Positions 1 to 8,079 of a DNA stretch of 64,000 nucleotides are shown here, piece after piece. Below the pieces are notes generated by a model that saw only the letters and a program-made list of their open reading frames with translations, ran no database searches and was not told the DNA's origin. The stretch lies in assembly GCF_031453675.1 (NCBI RefSeq), contig NZ_JAVIZX010000001.1, positions 992,001-1,056,000 of the forward strand. The letters run 5' to 3'. The DNA comes from Paracidovorax wautersii. GTDB lineage: Bacteria > Pseudomonadota > Gammaproteobacteria > Burkholderiales > Burkholderiaceae_C. How positions within the stretch are numbered: position 1 is the stretch's first letter; the number at the start of each line of letters is the position of its first letter. The position numbers were made by a program, and so were the translations under genes.

Positions 1-984
1 GTCGTCCGCGAAGCCCAGTCCACCGGGGCTTACAACCCGCTCGCCAAGCAGAAGGCCGCGGCCAAGCTGTCGCGCATTCCGATCAAGGTCGAGCAAGGCG
101 AAGTGCTCAAGAAGCCCGAGTGGATCCGCGTCAAAGCCGGCTCGCCCACCACGCGCTTCTACGAGATCAAGGAAATCCTGCGCGAGCACAAGCTGCACAC
201 GGTGTGCGAAGAGGCCTCGTGCCCCAACATCGGCGAGTGCTTCGGCAAGGGCACTGCCACGTTCATGATCATGGGCGACAAGTGCACGCGCCGCTGCCCG
301 TTCTGCGACGTGGGCCACGGCCGCCCCGACCCACTGAACAAGGACGAGCCGCTGAACCTGGCGCGCACCATCGCCGCGCTCAAGCTCAAGTACGTGGTGA
401 TCACCAGCGTGGACCGCGACGATCTGCGCGATGGCGGCAGCGGCCACTTCGTCGAATGCATCGAGAACATCCGCGCCCTTTCGCCCGCCACGCAGATCGA
501 GATCCTGGTGCCCGACTTCCGCGGCCGCGACGACCGCGCGCTCGAGATCCTGAAGTCTGCGCCGCCCGATGTGATGAACCACAACCTGGAGACCGCGCCG
601 CGCCTGTACAAGGAAGCGCGCCCGGGATCGGACTACCAGTTCAGCCTGAACCTGCTCAAGAAGTTCAAGGCGCTGCACCCCGGCGTGCCGACCAAGAGCG
701 GCATCATGGTCGGCCTGGGCGAGACGGACGAAGAGATCCTGCAGGTGATGCGCGACATGCGCGCGCACGACATCGACATGCTGACCATCGGCCAGTACCT
801 GGCGCCCTCCAACAGCCACCTGCCCGTGCGCCGCTACGTGCACCCGGACACCTTCAAGATGTACGAGGAAGAGGCCTACAAGATGGGCTTCACGCACGCC
901 GCCGTGGGCGCGATGGTGCGGTCCAGCTACCACGCGGACCAGCAGGCGCACGCAGCCGGCGTCTGTGTCGAGAACTCGAAGTAA
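1..984 (+). CDS. lipA: Lipoyl synthase LipA (5' end cut by window edge)
   Basis: Radical-SAM enzyme that inserts two sulfurs into protein-bound octanoyl groups to make lipoate in the cytosol. The reading frame is open from base 1, so the N-terminus lies outside the window; the GTG at 103 is an internal codon. It shows the auxiliary-cluster cysteines ([12 protein letters not shown]) and the radical-SAM CTRRCPFC motif. The native end is reconstructed as ...AHAAGV followed by TGA. A transposon has entered that TGA, so the present frame reads GTC TGT GTC GAG AAC TCG AAG TAA and adds six residues (CVENSK). The core enzyme is otherwise intact and probably active. Confidence 0.96.
   Translation, partial: VVREAQSTGAYNPLAKQKAAAKLSRIPIKVEQGEVLKKPEWIRVKAGSPTTRFYEIKEILREHKLHTVCEEASCPNIGECFGKGTATFMIMGDKCTRRCPFCDVGHGRPDPLNKDEPLNLARTIAALKLKYVVITSVDRDDLRDGGSGHFVECIENIRALSPATQIEILVPDFRGRDDRALEILKSAPPDVMNHNLETAPRLYKEARPGSDYQFSLNLLKKFKALHPGVPTKSGIMVGLGETDEEILQVMRDMRAHDIDMLTIGQYLAPSNSHLPVRRYVHPDTFKMYEEEAYKMGFTHAAVGAMVRSSYHADQQAHAAGVCVENSK
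961..965. repeat. Left target-site duplication GTCTG
   Basis: The bases GTCTG directly precede the left transposon end and recur exactly after the right end at 36711-36715. Five-bp duplications are the rule for Tn7/Tn5053-type transposition. Removing the element and one copy restores GTCTGA, the end of lipA. Confidence 0.92.
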
Positions 985-1035
985 ACGAGAAAATATCGAA
1001 GTAGTTGCGAAATTATCGGAGTGATGCGAAAAAAG
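976..1035 (+). repeat. Left-end transposase sites, three tandem 20-bp repeats
   Basis: Three abutting 20-bp units start at 976 (TCGAAGTAAACGAGAAAATA), 996 (TCGAAGTAGTTGCGAAATTA) and 1016 (TCGGAGTGATGCGAAAAAAG). They match the inverted units at the right end and are the expected TnsB binding sites. The TAA that now ends lipA (982-984) lies inside the first unit. Confidence 0.85.
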
Positions 1036-1049
1036 TGATCTGGTGACCT

Positions 1050-2813
1050 GTGCTTGAACTTACGAGGCCTGCGACATTGCATCAGGGCGCAACGGACCCT
1101 GTGCTGCAAATCAGTGCATTTCCAACCGGTAGGGACATCTGGCGTGTTGACTGGTTCGGTCCCATTGCGTTTCCAAATCGAATGGAGCGCAAAAAGCACC
1201 CATCGGTGTTGGTGTATCTCTCGAAAGTGATTGCGCCATCTGCTCTGGAGGAACAGGGCCGCTTGCTCCTGCCAAGCTGCACTCTGCCAGCGCATCAACA
1301 GGCCAAAAGATGGGTCAGCGTTGGTACGACATTGCTATTGCGAATAGGTGATCTTTGGCAGGACCAGACACTTATCGGACGCCCGGTTTATGACGAAGCA
1401 ACGCTCACCGACGTCACCATCGATCGTGAACATGCCAGTCTCACAAAGGCGGGGCTCAGCTTCGAAGACGGCAGCTTCCTACTGCCACTTTCCCATCACC
1501 CCTGGCACCTAAACAATACGCACTCTTACTGCGTTAACGTCAAGCTGCCAGATGGCCGAAGCTTGGTCGTGCCATGCATGGAATTGGTACGGTTCTACTT
1601 CGGCTCATCTAGCGAACTCATCTCACGCCTTTTCGCTCCACCGCTGACAAGAAGCCGCTTGTACGACAAGTGCTACACGTCGTCAAAAGGCCGGATGAAT
1701 CTAGAGTTGGCAGAGCGCATTCCATCGGCGAGTGCTGAAGACATTGGACGAATCGCCGGAAGCGACTTCGCATGGCGTGCTGCGGCGCTTGTTACATCGT
1801 CATGCCTTAAAGCTTCAGCAGCTGGCCGAGACATCTACCCCCAGACAGTCTTCCCGTTTGAAGGCAACACGACACTCAAAGTAATTGGGAAATGGCTACC
1901 ACGCGGCGACGTCGAGCAAGGCACTTTTCTTGCCTATCAAATTCTGAGCTGCAGTCACCCATTTCCCTTTCAGTCGCTTCACTTCAAACGAAATCAGGGC
2001 TCCACGCCAAGCCCTGGCAACACAGCGGCGAATGCTGGCGCGAATTTAGCCGAAGCACGTCCGCAGCGTACGGCAGCCCAACCGAAAACATCGTCCCTCC
2101 AGGAACATGATGCTTCGTCAACGCTTGCAGCCACAGTGAGAGTAGTGAGTGGACGCCGCCGATTCACAGATCTTGAACATAAGTTCATTCGGGCCGAGCA
2201 GGCAACCCGCCCTTCAATCGCACCAAAGACACACACCGGCTCATCACCTGCCGTAACGGACTTGGCCACAGGCGACCCTGGCTCCTCTAGGCGAATTCGC
2301 CCTGTCAGCCTCATCGACGCCAGTGCCCACGCGAGAACTGAACCGCCAAGCTTCCTCCGTACCGCCCTTGCGGCCATGGAGAGTATCGAAGGACTGCAAG
2401 TAAGTCTATTGCAGGCGAGTGAAGATCAAGACTGGACGGTCCCAGCAGCCTATCTCGCTGACGAGGATGGAGTTGTGCCCGGTCAACGGACGCTTCGTGG
2501 CAAGACCGAGAAGAGCTCGCGCACTGCGTCATTTGTTCTGAAGATGGGGACAACCAATGCCATAGCGACGGTTATTGAAGGCGTGTCGGCCCTGCTCGTT
2601 CTGAACTCTTTAACTCCCGAACAAGCCGCAGATCCAACCGCAGAGTGTTTGCGGATCGCCGCGCGCGGCGGTGCCCTATCTTCTTTTGGTGTGCGTAAGA
2701 CCTTTATATCAGAGGCCATGCCAACTGGAGTGCCACTCGCCCGCCACGCGCTAATACAGGGGCTCGCGGACATCACACGCCAGCAAGCAAAGCGTCAAAG
2801 TCTCACTGCATGA
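1050..2813 (+). CDS. TnsE-like transposition protein (distant)
   Basis: 587 aa, GTG start placed just inside the left transposon end. No strong catalytic motif is seen. The layout recalls Tn7 TnsE (about 540 aa): an N-terminal part with a W-R-x-D-W-F stretch resembling EWRIFVWF of TnsE, a middle VPCMELVRFYF segment resembling IPQLELARSLF, a strand-rich TLKVIGKW section, a low-complexity linker around residues 310-420, and a globular C-terminal domain. In Tn7, TnsE steers insertion to lagging-strand DNA and conjugal plasmids through the sliding clamp. This call rests on remembered similarity and position in the element; a separate unnamed Tn-associated family is the alternative. Unlike in Tn7, the gene lies at the end opposite the tns operon. 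Confidence 0.5.
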   Translation: MLELTRPATLHQGATDPVLQISAFPTGRDIWRVDWFGPIAFPNRMERKKHPSVLVYLSKVIAPSALEEQGRLLLPSCTLPAHQQAKRWVSVGTTLLLRIGDLWQDQTLIGRPVYDEATLTDVTIDREHASLTKAGLSFEDGSFLLPLSHHPWHLNNTHSYCVNVKLPDGRSLVVPCMELVRFYFGSSSELISRLFAPPLTRSRLYDKCYTSSKGRMNLELAERIPSASAEDIGRIAGSDFAWRAAALVTSSCLKASAAGRDIYPQTVFPFEGNTTLKVIGKWLPRGDVEQGTFLAYQILSCSHPFPFQSLHFKRNQGSTPSPGNTAANAGANLAEARPQRTAAQPKTSSLQEHDASSTLAATVRVVSGRRRFTDLEHKFIRAEQATRPSIAPKTHTGSSPAVTDLATGDPGSSRRIRPVSLIDASAHARTEPPSFLRTALAAMESIEGLQVSLLQASEDQDWTVPAAYLADEDGVVPGQRTLRGKTEKSSRTASFVLKMGTTNAIATVIEGVSALLVLNSLTPEQAADPTAECLRIAARGGALSSFGVRKTFISEAMPTGVPLARHALIQGLADITRQQAKRQSLTA

Positions 2814-2916
2814 ACCGCAACCTTCAGCGACTTGAAACGCGGCAGCGCTATGTTTAGCAGAGCCGAGACCTCAGCAGCGGATTCGTTCAAAGCTGCCGCT
2901 CTGGCGTGACGGCGTG

Positions 2917-3060
2917 TCACACCCCGTAGATTTTCAATAAGGTATCCGTTTCGGGCGGGCCCGCGAGGCGCGTCAAAACGTCGACTCGGTCGGCGAGCAT
3001 CCTCGCCGGCCAGCTTACTTCTCTGGGCTTCTTCACGAGCTGCTCATCAGCCGATTTCAT
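2917..3060 (-). CDS. Small hypothetical protein coupled to the upstream gene
   Basis: 47 codons beginning MKSADEQLVKK and ending LLKIYGV. Its ATG overlaps the last 14 bases of the upstream 484-aa gene, the arrangement of translational coupling. It is basic and leucine-rich with no known motif. It could be a real partner of the upstream protein or a chance frame; the overlap and the open frame are the only support. Confidence 0.33.
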   Translation of the reverse strand: MKSADEQLVKKPREVSWPARMLADRVDVLTRLAGPPETDTLLKIYGV

Positions 3061-4501
3061 CGCCTTCTCTAACCATGATGTTCCAGGTGAAGGAGCTGTA
3101 CGGATGGAACTCAGGCAGGATGCTTCGAATCTGCCCATCAACCAGGAAGTGGTGCGCAATCCCCGGAAACAATTCAGGATCCACGGAATGGGTAGCAGAG
3201 GGGTTGTGATACATCGAAAGACCCTCTGCCCACGACTCGGTTATGTCACCTTGTTGCACGTCGTGCATAAAGCCCTTTGGCAACGCAGCATTTGGGTTGT
3301 GGTCATGCCGCACACCGAACCTGCGGATGATCTGGTTGGGCAGGCCGAATCCCGCCAGCTTGCCCATGCGATTGAACTTGGAGATCGTCCCCGACGCAGA
3401 GAAGAGCACCGCGCTGACATTTTCGGCGCATGGCTGAAGGAAGAACCCCGAGGGGATGACCTTGCCGTTGTACTCATGCGTCTCGATCTGCAGCGGCGAG
3501 ATCACCAGTTGGCCAGCATCGTCGAACATAAAGTCATGCGTCACCCCGTAGAGGTACTCCATCAGGGCGGGCGATGTCCACGTCATGGATTGGTCCTCGT
3601 GGAAATCAGCGACTGCGAACACCAGGGGATGACCCCTGACGTGTTCCAGCTCCCAGTAGGGCTTGGCCCGACTGAGCTTCGAATACAGCGCGCTTCCAAA
3701 GCGGATGGGCATACGGGTCTTGAGCAGCTCACGAACGGCCTCCGGTGATCGCAGCTCCGGTATGCCGTTTTCGTCAAGCTCTAGCGGTGGATCCTTTGGC
3801 GACGGCCCGACGATGACCGCTTCGATGAACACTTTTTTGCCGTGGCGGTGGACCTCAAAATCAGGCGCTTCGCGGTCCTTGTTCACGAACAGGCCCATCT
3901 CAAGGAGCGCCGCGTAAAGGTAAAGCTCCCAAATGCGCGAGTCGAAAGCAGTCGTCTGGAACTGTTCGACGAAATTTCCATCGACATCGACGTAGTGCTT
4001 CATCATCTCCGTCATGATTCCCCGAGCGGGAATCCAGTGGTCGAGGGACTGGAGAATCTGGAAAGCTCGATGAAGCTTGTCTTCAGGGGCAATGATGGTG
4101 AAGAGATCAATGCCCGCCTTGTCGGTCGCTTCGTCGCCTTGGTCGAAGACGGTCTTCCCCTCGGCGACATGCCGCTTCACCGATGCGAACAAGGCGTGAC
4201 GAGCCGCGGTCTTTTTGAAGCTCATATCGACGTCAATGCATCGGAAGCGCCCTTTCAGATCTCGTCCCAGGAGGACATACCCAAAATCCCGATCCGTGAG
4301 GTCCTTGATGACGACGCCGATCAGACTCTCATCTGCACTGGAGAAGAACTCCAGCTCTTTTCCAATGTCATTAGCGATGGGGGATCTCGTCCATGCAACG
4401 AACGCGTTATAGCGTTCGGGTGTCATCGCCGCGACCCCATTTGCTGTCAATAGGTCAGCAACTCGCTGCGCCTTGGCGCCTCTTCTCTTGGCTTCTCCCA
4501 T
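3047..4501 (-). CDS. Hypothetical protein with PD-(D/E)XK-like core
   Basis: 484 aa, starting MGEAKRRG, a basic N-terminus common in mobile-element proteins. Around residues 190-245 it shows a helix with a conserved-looking glutamate (RIWELYLYAALLEMG), then PDF and, after a turn, VFIEAV. This order (E...PD...xE) matches the PD-(D/E)XK nuclease fold, although the lysine is not obvious. No signal peptide or membrane segment is seen. The neighbours are an XRE regulator and the coupled mini-gene, which would suit a defence or accessory nuclease. Function is not known. Confidence 0.6.
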   Translation of the reverse strand: MGEAKRRGAKAQRVADLLTANGVAAMTPERYNAFVAWTRSPIANDIGKELEFFSSADESLIGVVIKDLTDRDFGYVLLGRDLKGRFRCIDVDMSFKKTAARHALFASVKRHVAEGKTVFDQGDEATDKAGIDLFTIIAPEDKLHRAFQILQSLDHWIPARGIMTEMMKHYVDVDGNFVEQFQTTAFDSRIWELYLYAALLEMGLFVNKDREAPDFEVHRHGKKVFIEAVIVGPSPKDPPLELDENGIPELRSPEAVRELLKTRMPIRFGSALYSKLSRAKPYWELEHVRGHPLVFAVADFHEDQSMTWTSPALMEYLYGVTHDFMFDDAGQLVISPLQIETHEYNGKVIPSGFFLQPCAENVSAVLFSASGTISKFNRMGKLAGFGLPNQIIRRFGVRHDHNPNAALPKGFMHDVQQGDITESWAEGLSMYHNPSATHSVDPELFPGIAHHFLVDGQIRSILPEFHPYSSFTWNIMVREGDEIG

Positions 4502-4980
4502 GTCTACTCCCTGGAATTTCTCTGACCTCTGACATGACTAGCTGGCGTGGATGGGCAAACAAATTGACCATGCCCACGGTACTGTACGTCGACATCCTTG
4601 TCCTCGGATGCATCGCCAGAGCAGCTAGCCCGGACATCGTATGCACTTGGCACGTTGGGCAGCGTCTTGCTTCGCATGGTTTTCTTGGGCGAAACCCACG
4701 TTGGTTGCCGCGCGGCGCCTCACATATCTGACGGTGCGATCGAATGGCTGCAACCGTCGCGGCGTACCGAGCTCGAATGTCTCAGCTCAGCCTGACGCCG
4801 CCTACCAATCGAATGCTGCATCCAACAGCGTCTCAATAACAGATCCGATCAATGTGACTACATACCCATTACACGGCAAGCATAGAGATGCTTGCCGCGA
4901 CCTCGGTCATCGATTGACACGTCCCCGAGACACCTTTTCCGCCGCCCTCACCCTAACGGGGGCCGTACTCGTCACAGGAC
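4502..4980. other. Stretch without recognised gene
   Basis: Between the PD-(D/E)XK-like gene and the XRE gene. Short open frames exist on both strands but none has a convincing start, ribosome site or protein-like composition. It may hold the promoter of the leftward 484-aa gene and decayed sequence. Confidence 0.5.
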
Positions 4981-5226
4981 TCAAGAGATCCCGTACATCA
5001 ATTGGAAACGCCCGGCGATCTGGTAAAGCATCGTCAATGTGGGATTGGCGGAACCAGATTCGATCCGGCTCATGTAGGTGCGAAACAGCCCACTGCGTTC
5101 CGCCAGCTCTTCTTGGGTGAAGCCGTGCTCGGCGCGCAACTCTTTGATGCGCAGCCCAAGGCTTCGGCGTGGATCCATTTCGGACCGGCTCTTCCTTGCA
5201 GCAGTGGACGGGCTTCCTGACGACAC
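4981..5226 (-). CDS. XRE-family helix-turn-helix regulator
   Basis: 81 aa DNA-binding protein. Residues 23-75 form a Cro/CI-type HTH: LGLRIKELRAEHGFTQEEL, then SGLFRTYMSRIESG, then a hydrophobic last helix (LTMLYQIA). The size and the missing extra domain resemble controller proteins of restriction-modification or toxin-antitoxin loci. It is transcribed away from the membrane-protein gene at 5305, leaving an 78-bp shared promoter region that it may control. The target is not known. Confidence 0.8.
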   Translation of the reverse strand: MSSGSPSTAARKSRSEMDPRRSLGLRIKELRAEHGFTQEELAERSGLFRTYMSRIESGSANPTLTMLYQIAGRFQLMYGIS

Positions 5227-5304
5227 GTCCCAGACTGTCTGCTATGTATCCTCATTGATACACACACCAATTCATACATTTGATATGAACGCAAGGGAGG
5301 TTCA

Positions 5305-5856
5305 GTGAAGTTCAAGCCATGGCAGCCGCTGAAGCTGCAGGATCGTCTGGTCGAAATCGGCCCCTCTGAGGTCACCCTCGAGTACACGAAATACGGATAT
5401 CTCGAGTTCCGCGACGCGGGGCGGGTTCGCAACGTCACCGTGATCACCGATCTCGCGACCAAGCTTCAGGATGCGCTCGGTTCGGACAACGCCACCTTTC
5501 ACCTCATTCAAGGGCAGCATGTGCAGACCGGTGACGTCACCAGCATGCTGGTAGCCGTAGGGATGGAGGACAGGCCCGTCTACGCGGCGGACATCGCAGG
5601 ACGCGGGTCGGGTGATGCTGTTCAGCAGACAGAGCGCATGCGCAAGAGTGGCAAGAGGTTTCAATTCGCCGCGGTAGCCGTGGGCCTGATGGGCATCCCG
5701 TTGCTGATGGTCTTCATCGGCATCCCGATCATCGGAGGCGCCATCATGATGTGGCGCTCGGGCAAGAAGATGTCGGCATCCGCGGAGTATCAATTGGACT
5801 TTTTTGAGCAGATTTCATCGACGATGGCCAGGATCCCGGGTGCGAGGCTGGTCTGA
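5305..5856 (+). CDS. Hypothetical membrane protein
   Basis: 183 aa with a GTG start supported by the Shine-Dalgarno AAGGGAGG five bases upstream. Residues 1-105 are soluble and strand-rich (VEIGPSEVTLEYTKYGYLEF). A hydrophobic stretch near residues 122-150 (FAAVAVGLMGIPLLMVFIG then PIIGGAIMMW) gives one or two membrane passes, followed by a short tail. No family recognised. It is divergent from the XRE gene, so the two may form a regulator and effector pair. Confidence 0.6.
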   Translation: MKFKPWQPLKLQDRLVEIGPSEVTLEYTKYGYLEFRDAGRVRNVTVITDLATKLQDALGSDNATFHLIQGQHVQTGDVTSMLVAVGMEDRPVYAADIAGRGSGDAVQQTERMRKSGKRFQFAAVAVGLMGIPLLMVFIGIPIIGGAIMMWRSGKKMSASAEYQLDFFEQISSTMARIPGARLV

Positions 5857-5866
5857 TCTCAGCACT

Positions 5867-6214
5867 GCGTTGCGCGTTGACCCCCCTCTAGACACGCTTG
5901 TCGGTGCTCTGTACTCTGTGGTTCATCCGAGATTCGTGGATCTAATCCTTATGCACCTCAGCCCATCCATACGCCACGCCGTCCCGATACAGCGACGCGC
6001 TGGTGTTCGTGTGGGTATATGACGTTGCGTCTTTTCCCTGCCATGCCAGCTTCCCTTCATCAGGTGCTGGCGTGTTCACTCCCGGTCATGACGGCACCCT
6101 ACCCTGGATTCGCCCTTCATGTCCTTCGTTTCCGACCCTGCTGATTGCCCTCCGTGCGAGACACCGTTTCTCGCTGACGCTGATCGCTCCTCGCGTTGCG
6201 CGTTGACCCCCCTC
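5867..6214. repeat. 22-bp direct repeat bracketing a gene-less stretch
   Basis: The same 22 bases, starting GCGTTGCGCGTTGACC, occur at 5867-5888 and 6193-6214, 326 bp apart in the same orientation. No convincing gene lies between. The repeat could be a duplicated promoter or binding site, or a scar of an excised or recombined segment. Confidence 0.55.
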
Positions 6215-6309
6215 GGAGTTCAAACTGCCTCACCTATGGAGCAGCGCTATCGTTGTTTCAGCACACCCTGGAACAGCAGGAGCGGCCACGACCTGATATC
6301 CACGGTGCC

Positions 6310-6921
6310 ATGCTCCAGTTCGCGGACCAAGCTTTGATCGAACGGATCAGCGAGTCGATCCGAGTGGCCTGGCAGGGGGAAGAGCGGGTATGGCTTTCGG
6401 CAGACCTCCACTTAGGCCACCAGCGCGTCATTGACTATTGCAGCCGTCCGTTTTCCGATGCGCCCTCCATGGACGGCGCGCTGGTACGTCAGCTGCGCAA
6501 GGTCAGCACCGATGAGTGGCTGATTCTTGTGGGTGACCTAGCTATGGGCAATCACTTGCTGTCACTCCCGCTGCTTAGGCAGATCCCGGGACGCAAAGTG
6601 CTGGTCCTTGGTAACCACGACATCACCCGAGCTGGCATTTGCCATTACGTGGCCGCCACCAACGATGCAGGTTCCCCGTTGTTCGAGGCGGTAGTGCCGT
6701 TTCTCTTCTGGGCTGGGCACGGTGGCCAGCAGGTGATGGTGACCCACTATCCACTGCAGATGCCTGTTCCTGCCGTGCCACCTGTCGCAGACGATTCAGC
6801 ACCCGCTCTGCCGCTGCTGAACTACCACGGCCATCTCCACCGAGACGTGCTGCCCCACAGCCCGCGAGTTCAGTACGTGAACGTGGGCTGGGACGTCGCT
6901 CAAGGCTTGGTGTGCCTCTAA
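6310..6921 (+). CDS. Metallophosphoesterase
   Basis: 203 aa from the ATG at 6310; a longer frame begins with TTG at 6196 but reads through the direct repeat. It has the calcineurin-like metal-binding set in order: SADLHLGH (D32, H34, H37), GDLAMG (D76), LGNHD (N102, H103), THYP (H146), YHGHLH (H173-H177). It hydrolyses phosphoester bonds with two metal ions, probably in the cytosol. The substrate is unknown; small members of this group are common on phages and islands. No signal peptide is seen. Confidence 0.85.
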   Translation: MLQFADQALIERISESIRVAWQGEERVWLSADLHLGHQRVIDYCSRPFSDAPSMDGALVRQLRKVSTDEWLILVGDLAMGNHLLSLPLLRQIPGRKVLVLGNHDITRAGICHYVAATNDAGSPLFEAVVPFLFWAGHGGQQVMVTHYPLQMPVPAVPPVADDSAPALPLLNYHGHLHRDVLPHSPRVQYVNVGWDVAQGLVCL

Positions 6922-7089
6922 CCGTCGTTGTCGGCGGCTGTAGCCGCCGGCGGCTTGGTGCGAGACAGCGCGCCAGCAAGCGCAATATTTCATCCACAGC
7001 CAGGTACGCAGTGTCTCGACACAGGCAGCTGTGCACCTGACCGCGCATGCCGGCCCCTCATTCGTCTCACCACTCCTCAGGAGAGCCAC

Positions 7090-7344
7090 ATGTCTGAAGA
7101 ACGCCCAGAGAAGCCCGACCTCGTTGCGGCCATGATCTGGCTGCTGGGGCCCGAGAGTCAAGAGGTCCGTTCGAAAGCACTGCTAGGCACCCACCGCGTC
7201 AACTGCGATCCCGACGATCCGACCCGCGCGTGGGAGACCCTACCGGACGAGACGGTCATCCGCGGACGGCTGCTGGACAACGGCGACTTCATTCCCGATG
7301 AGGAGACGGAAAGCGAACGCCCTCACCCCCCCGCCGATCACTAG
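7090..7344 (+). CDS. Hypothetical acidic protein
   Basis: 84 aa from the ATG at 7090, which follows a CAGGAG ribosome site by eight bases. The protein (MSEERPEKPDLVAAMIWLLGP...) is acidic, especially at its C-terminus, and has no recognised motif. An in-frame upstream extension to 6928 lacks a ribosome site and looks non-coding. Confidence 0.55.
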   Translation: MSEERPEKPDLVAAMIWLLGPESQEVRSKALLGTHRVNCDPDDPTRAWETLPDETVIRGRLLDNGDFIPDEETESERPHPPADH

Positions 7345-7638
7345 CCGGTTCCAACTTCGAGGGTGCGCTTCGCTTGCGTGCTGAAAAGCGCGAAAGTGAT
7401 CGCTAAAAGAGTATGGTTCTGAACTCAAGCAGAACCAGCAGAAGTCCTACCAGGGCCTACGACCTGAGCGGGAAGGATGGTCAGGTCGTCGTCATGGTCA
7501 CGGCGAAGCGCATGCTGACAACCTATGCTGATGTGATCAAGGCTTTGGCGAAACGATGTTCTATACAGACACGGTTGTGGTTCTACGATGCGATTTTGGC
7601 GACAGAACCACGTGTCTACCGAACGCCGGTCTCATTGA
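7345..7638. other. Gene-poor stretch with nested inverted repeats
   Basis: Two hairpins with related arms are seen: GGTTCTG...CAGAACC at about 7415-7436, and a longer one at 7568-7616 with GACAC, a 4-base bulge and GTGGTTCT pairing with AGAACCACGTGTC. A frame of 100 codons crosses the area but has no protein-like features. It could be a transcribed structured RNA, an attenuator or a mobile-element remnant. Confidence 0.4.
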
Positions 7639-7827
7639 TCAACGGGCGAAGGAGTTTTTCAAGTGTTGCTCGACTGCTGACGCGCTTGTACCGACGGCCT
7701 GCACCGCAGCCTTGAGTTGCTCCGGTGTGACCGAGAATTTCTGCGACCAGTCGCGCAACTCGTAGTCCTCGTTGACGTTGATGCGAGTACGGTCTTGCCC
7801 GCCGGTCTTGGTCTTATCGTCTGCCAT
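7639..7827 (-). CDS. DUF3606 domain protein
   Basis: 62 aa. The whole protein matches the DUF3606 pattern: an acidic DDKTKTGGQDRTRINV start, then DYELRDWSQKF, VTPEQLKAAVQAVG and a C-terminal helix. The family is small, cytosolic and of unknown function. The start ATG has a TAGGAG ribosome site next to a strong hairpin in the leader. Confidence 0.85.
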   Translation of the reverse strand: MADDKTKTGGQDRTRINVNEDYELRDWSQKFSVTPEQLKAAVQAVGTSASAVEQHLKNSFAR

Positions 7828-7840
7828 TTTTGCTCCTAAG

Positions 7841-7867
7841 GTGAGAGCGGCACGTGCCGCTTCTCAC
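7841..7867 (-). promoter_or_regulatory. Leader hairpin in front of the DUF3606 gene
   Basis: On the minus strand GTGAGAAGCGGCAC pairs with GTGCCGCTCTCAC, leaving almost no loop and one bulged base. It ends directly before the TAGGAG ribosome site, so it could modulate translation or protect the 5' end. Confidence 0.45.
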
Positions 7868-8079
7868 ATCCTCTGAGCCTTAGGACGTCTCAGCGCCAGA
7901 CTATCGCGGCAGAGCGTGCAAGACTGCTCCCACACTGCTGCTGACAGATGGTCCGCTGCGGCTCCTACAGGACGACTGGTTCTCGCTCGTGATGCTAGCG
8001 GCTGACCTGACGCATGCCTCTATGCGTGTCGAAACAGTACGCTCTTACCCCTCAGTATCGCGACGCTACGGCCCACACC

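Noticed and set aside
103-984. lipA starting at the GTG at 103
   Set aside because: The frame is open to base 1 and the upstream residues ([17 protein letters not shown]) look like a normal LipA N-terminus, so the start is outside the window.
7413-7715. 100-codon open frame on the plus strand
   Set aside because: It overlaps the 3' end of the DUF3606 gene on the other strand, has no ribosome site, and its composition is not protein-like. The inverted repeats explain the region better.
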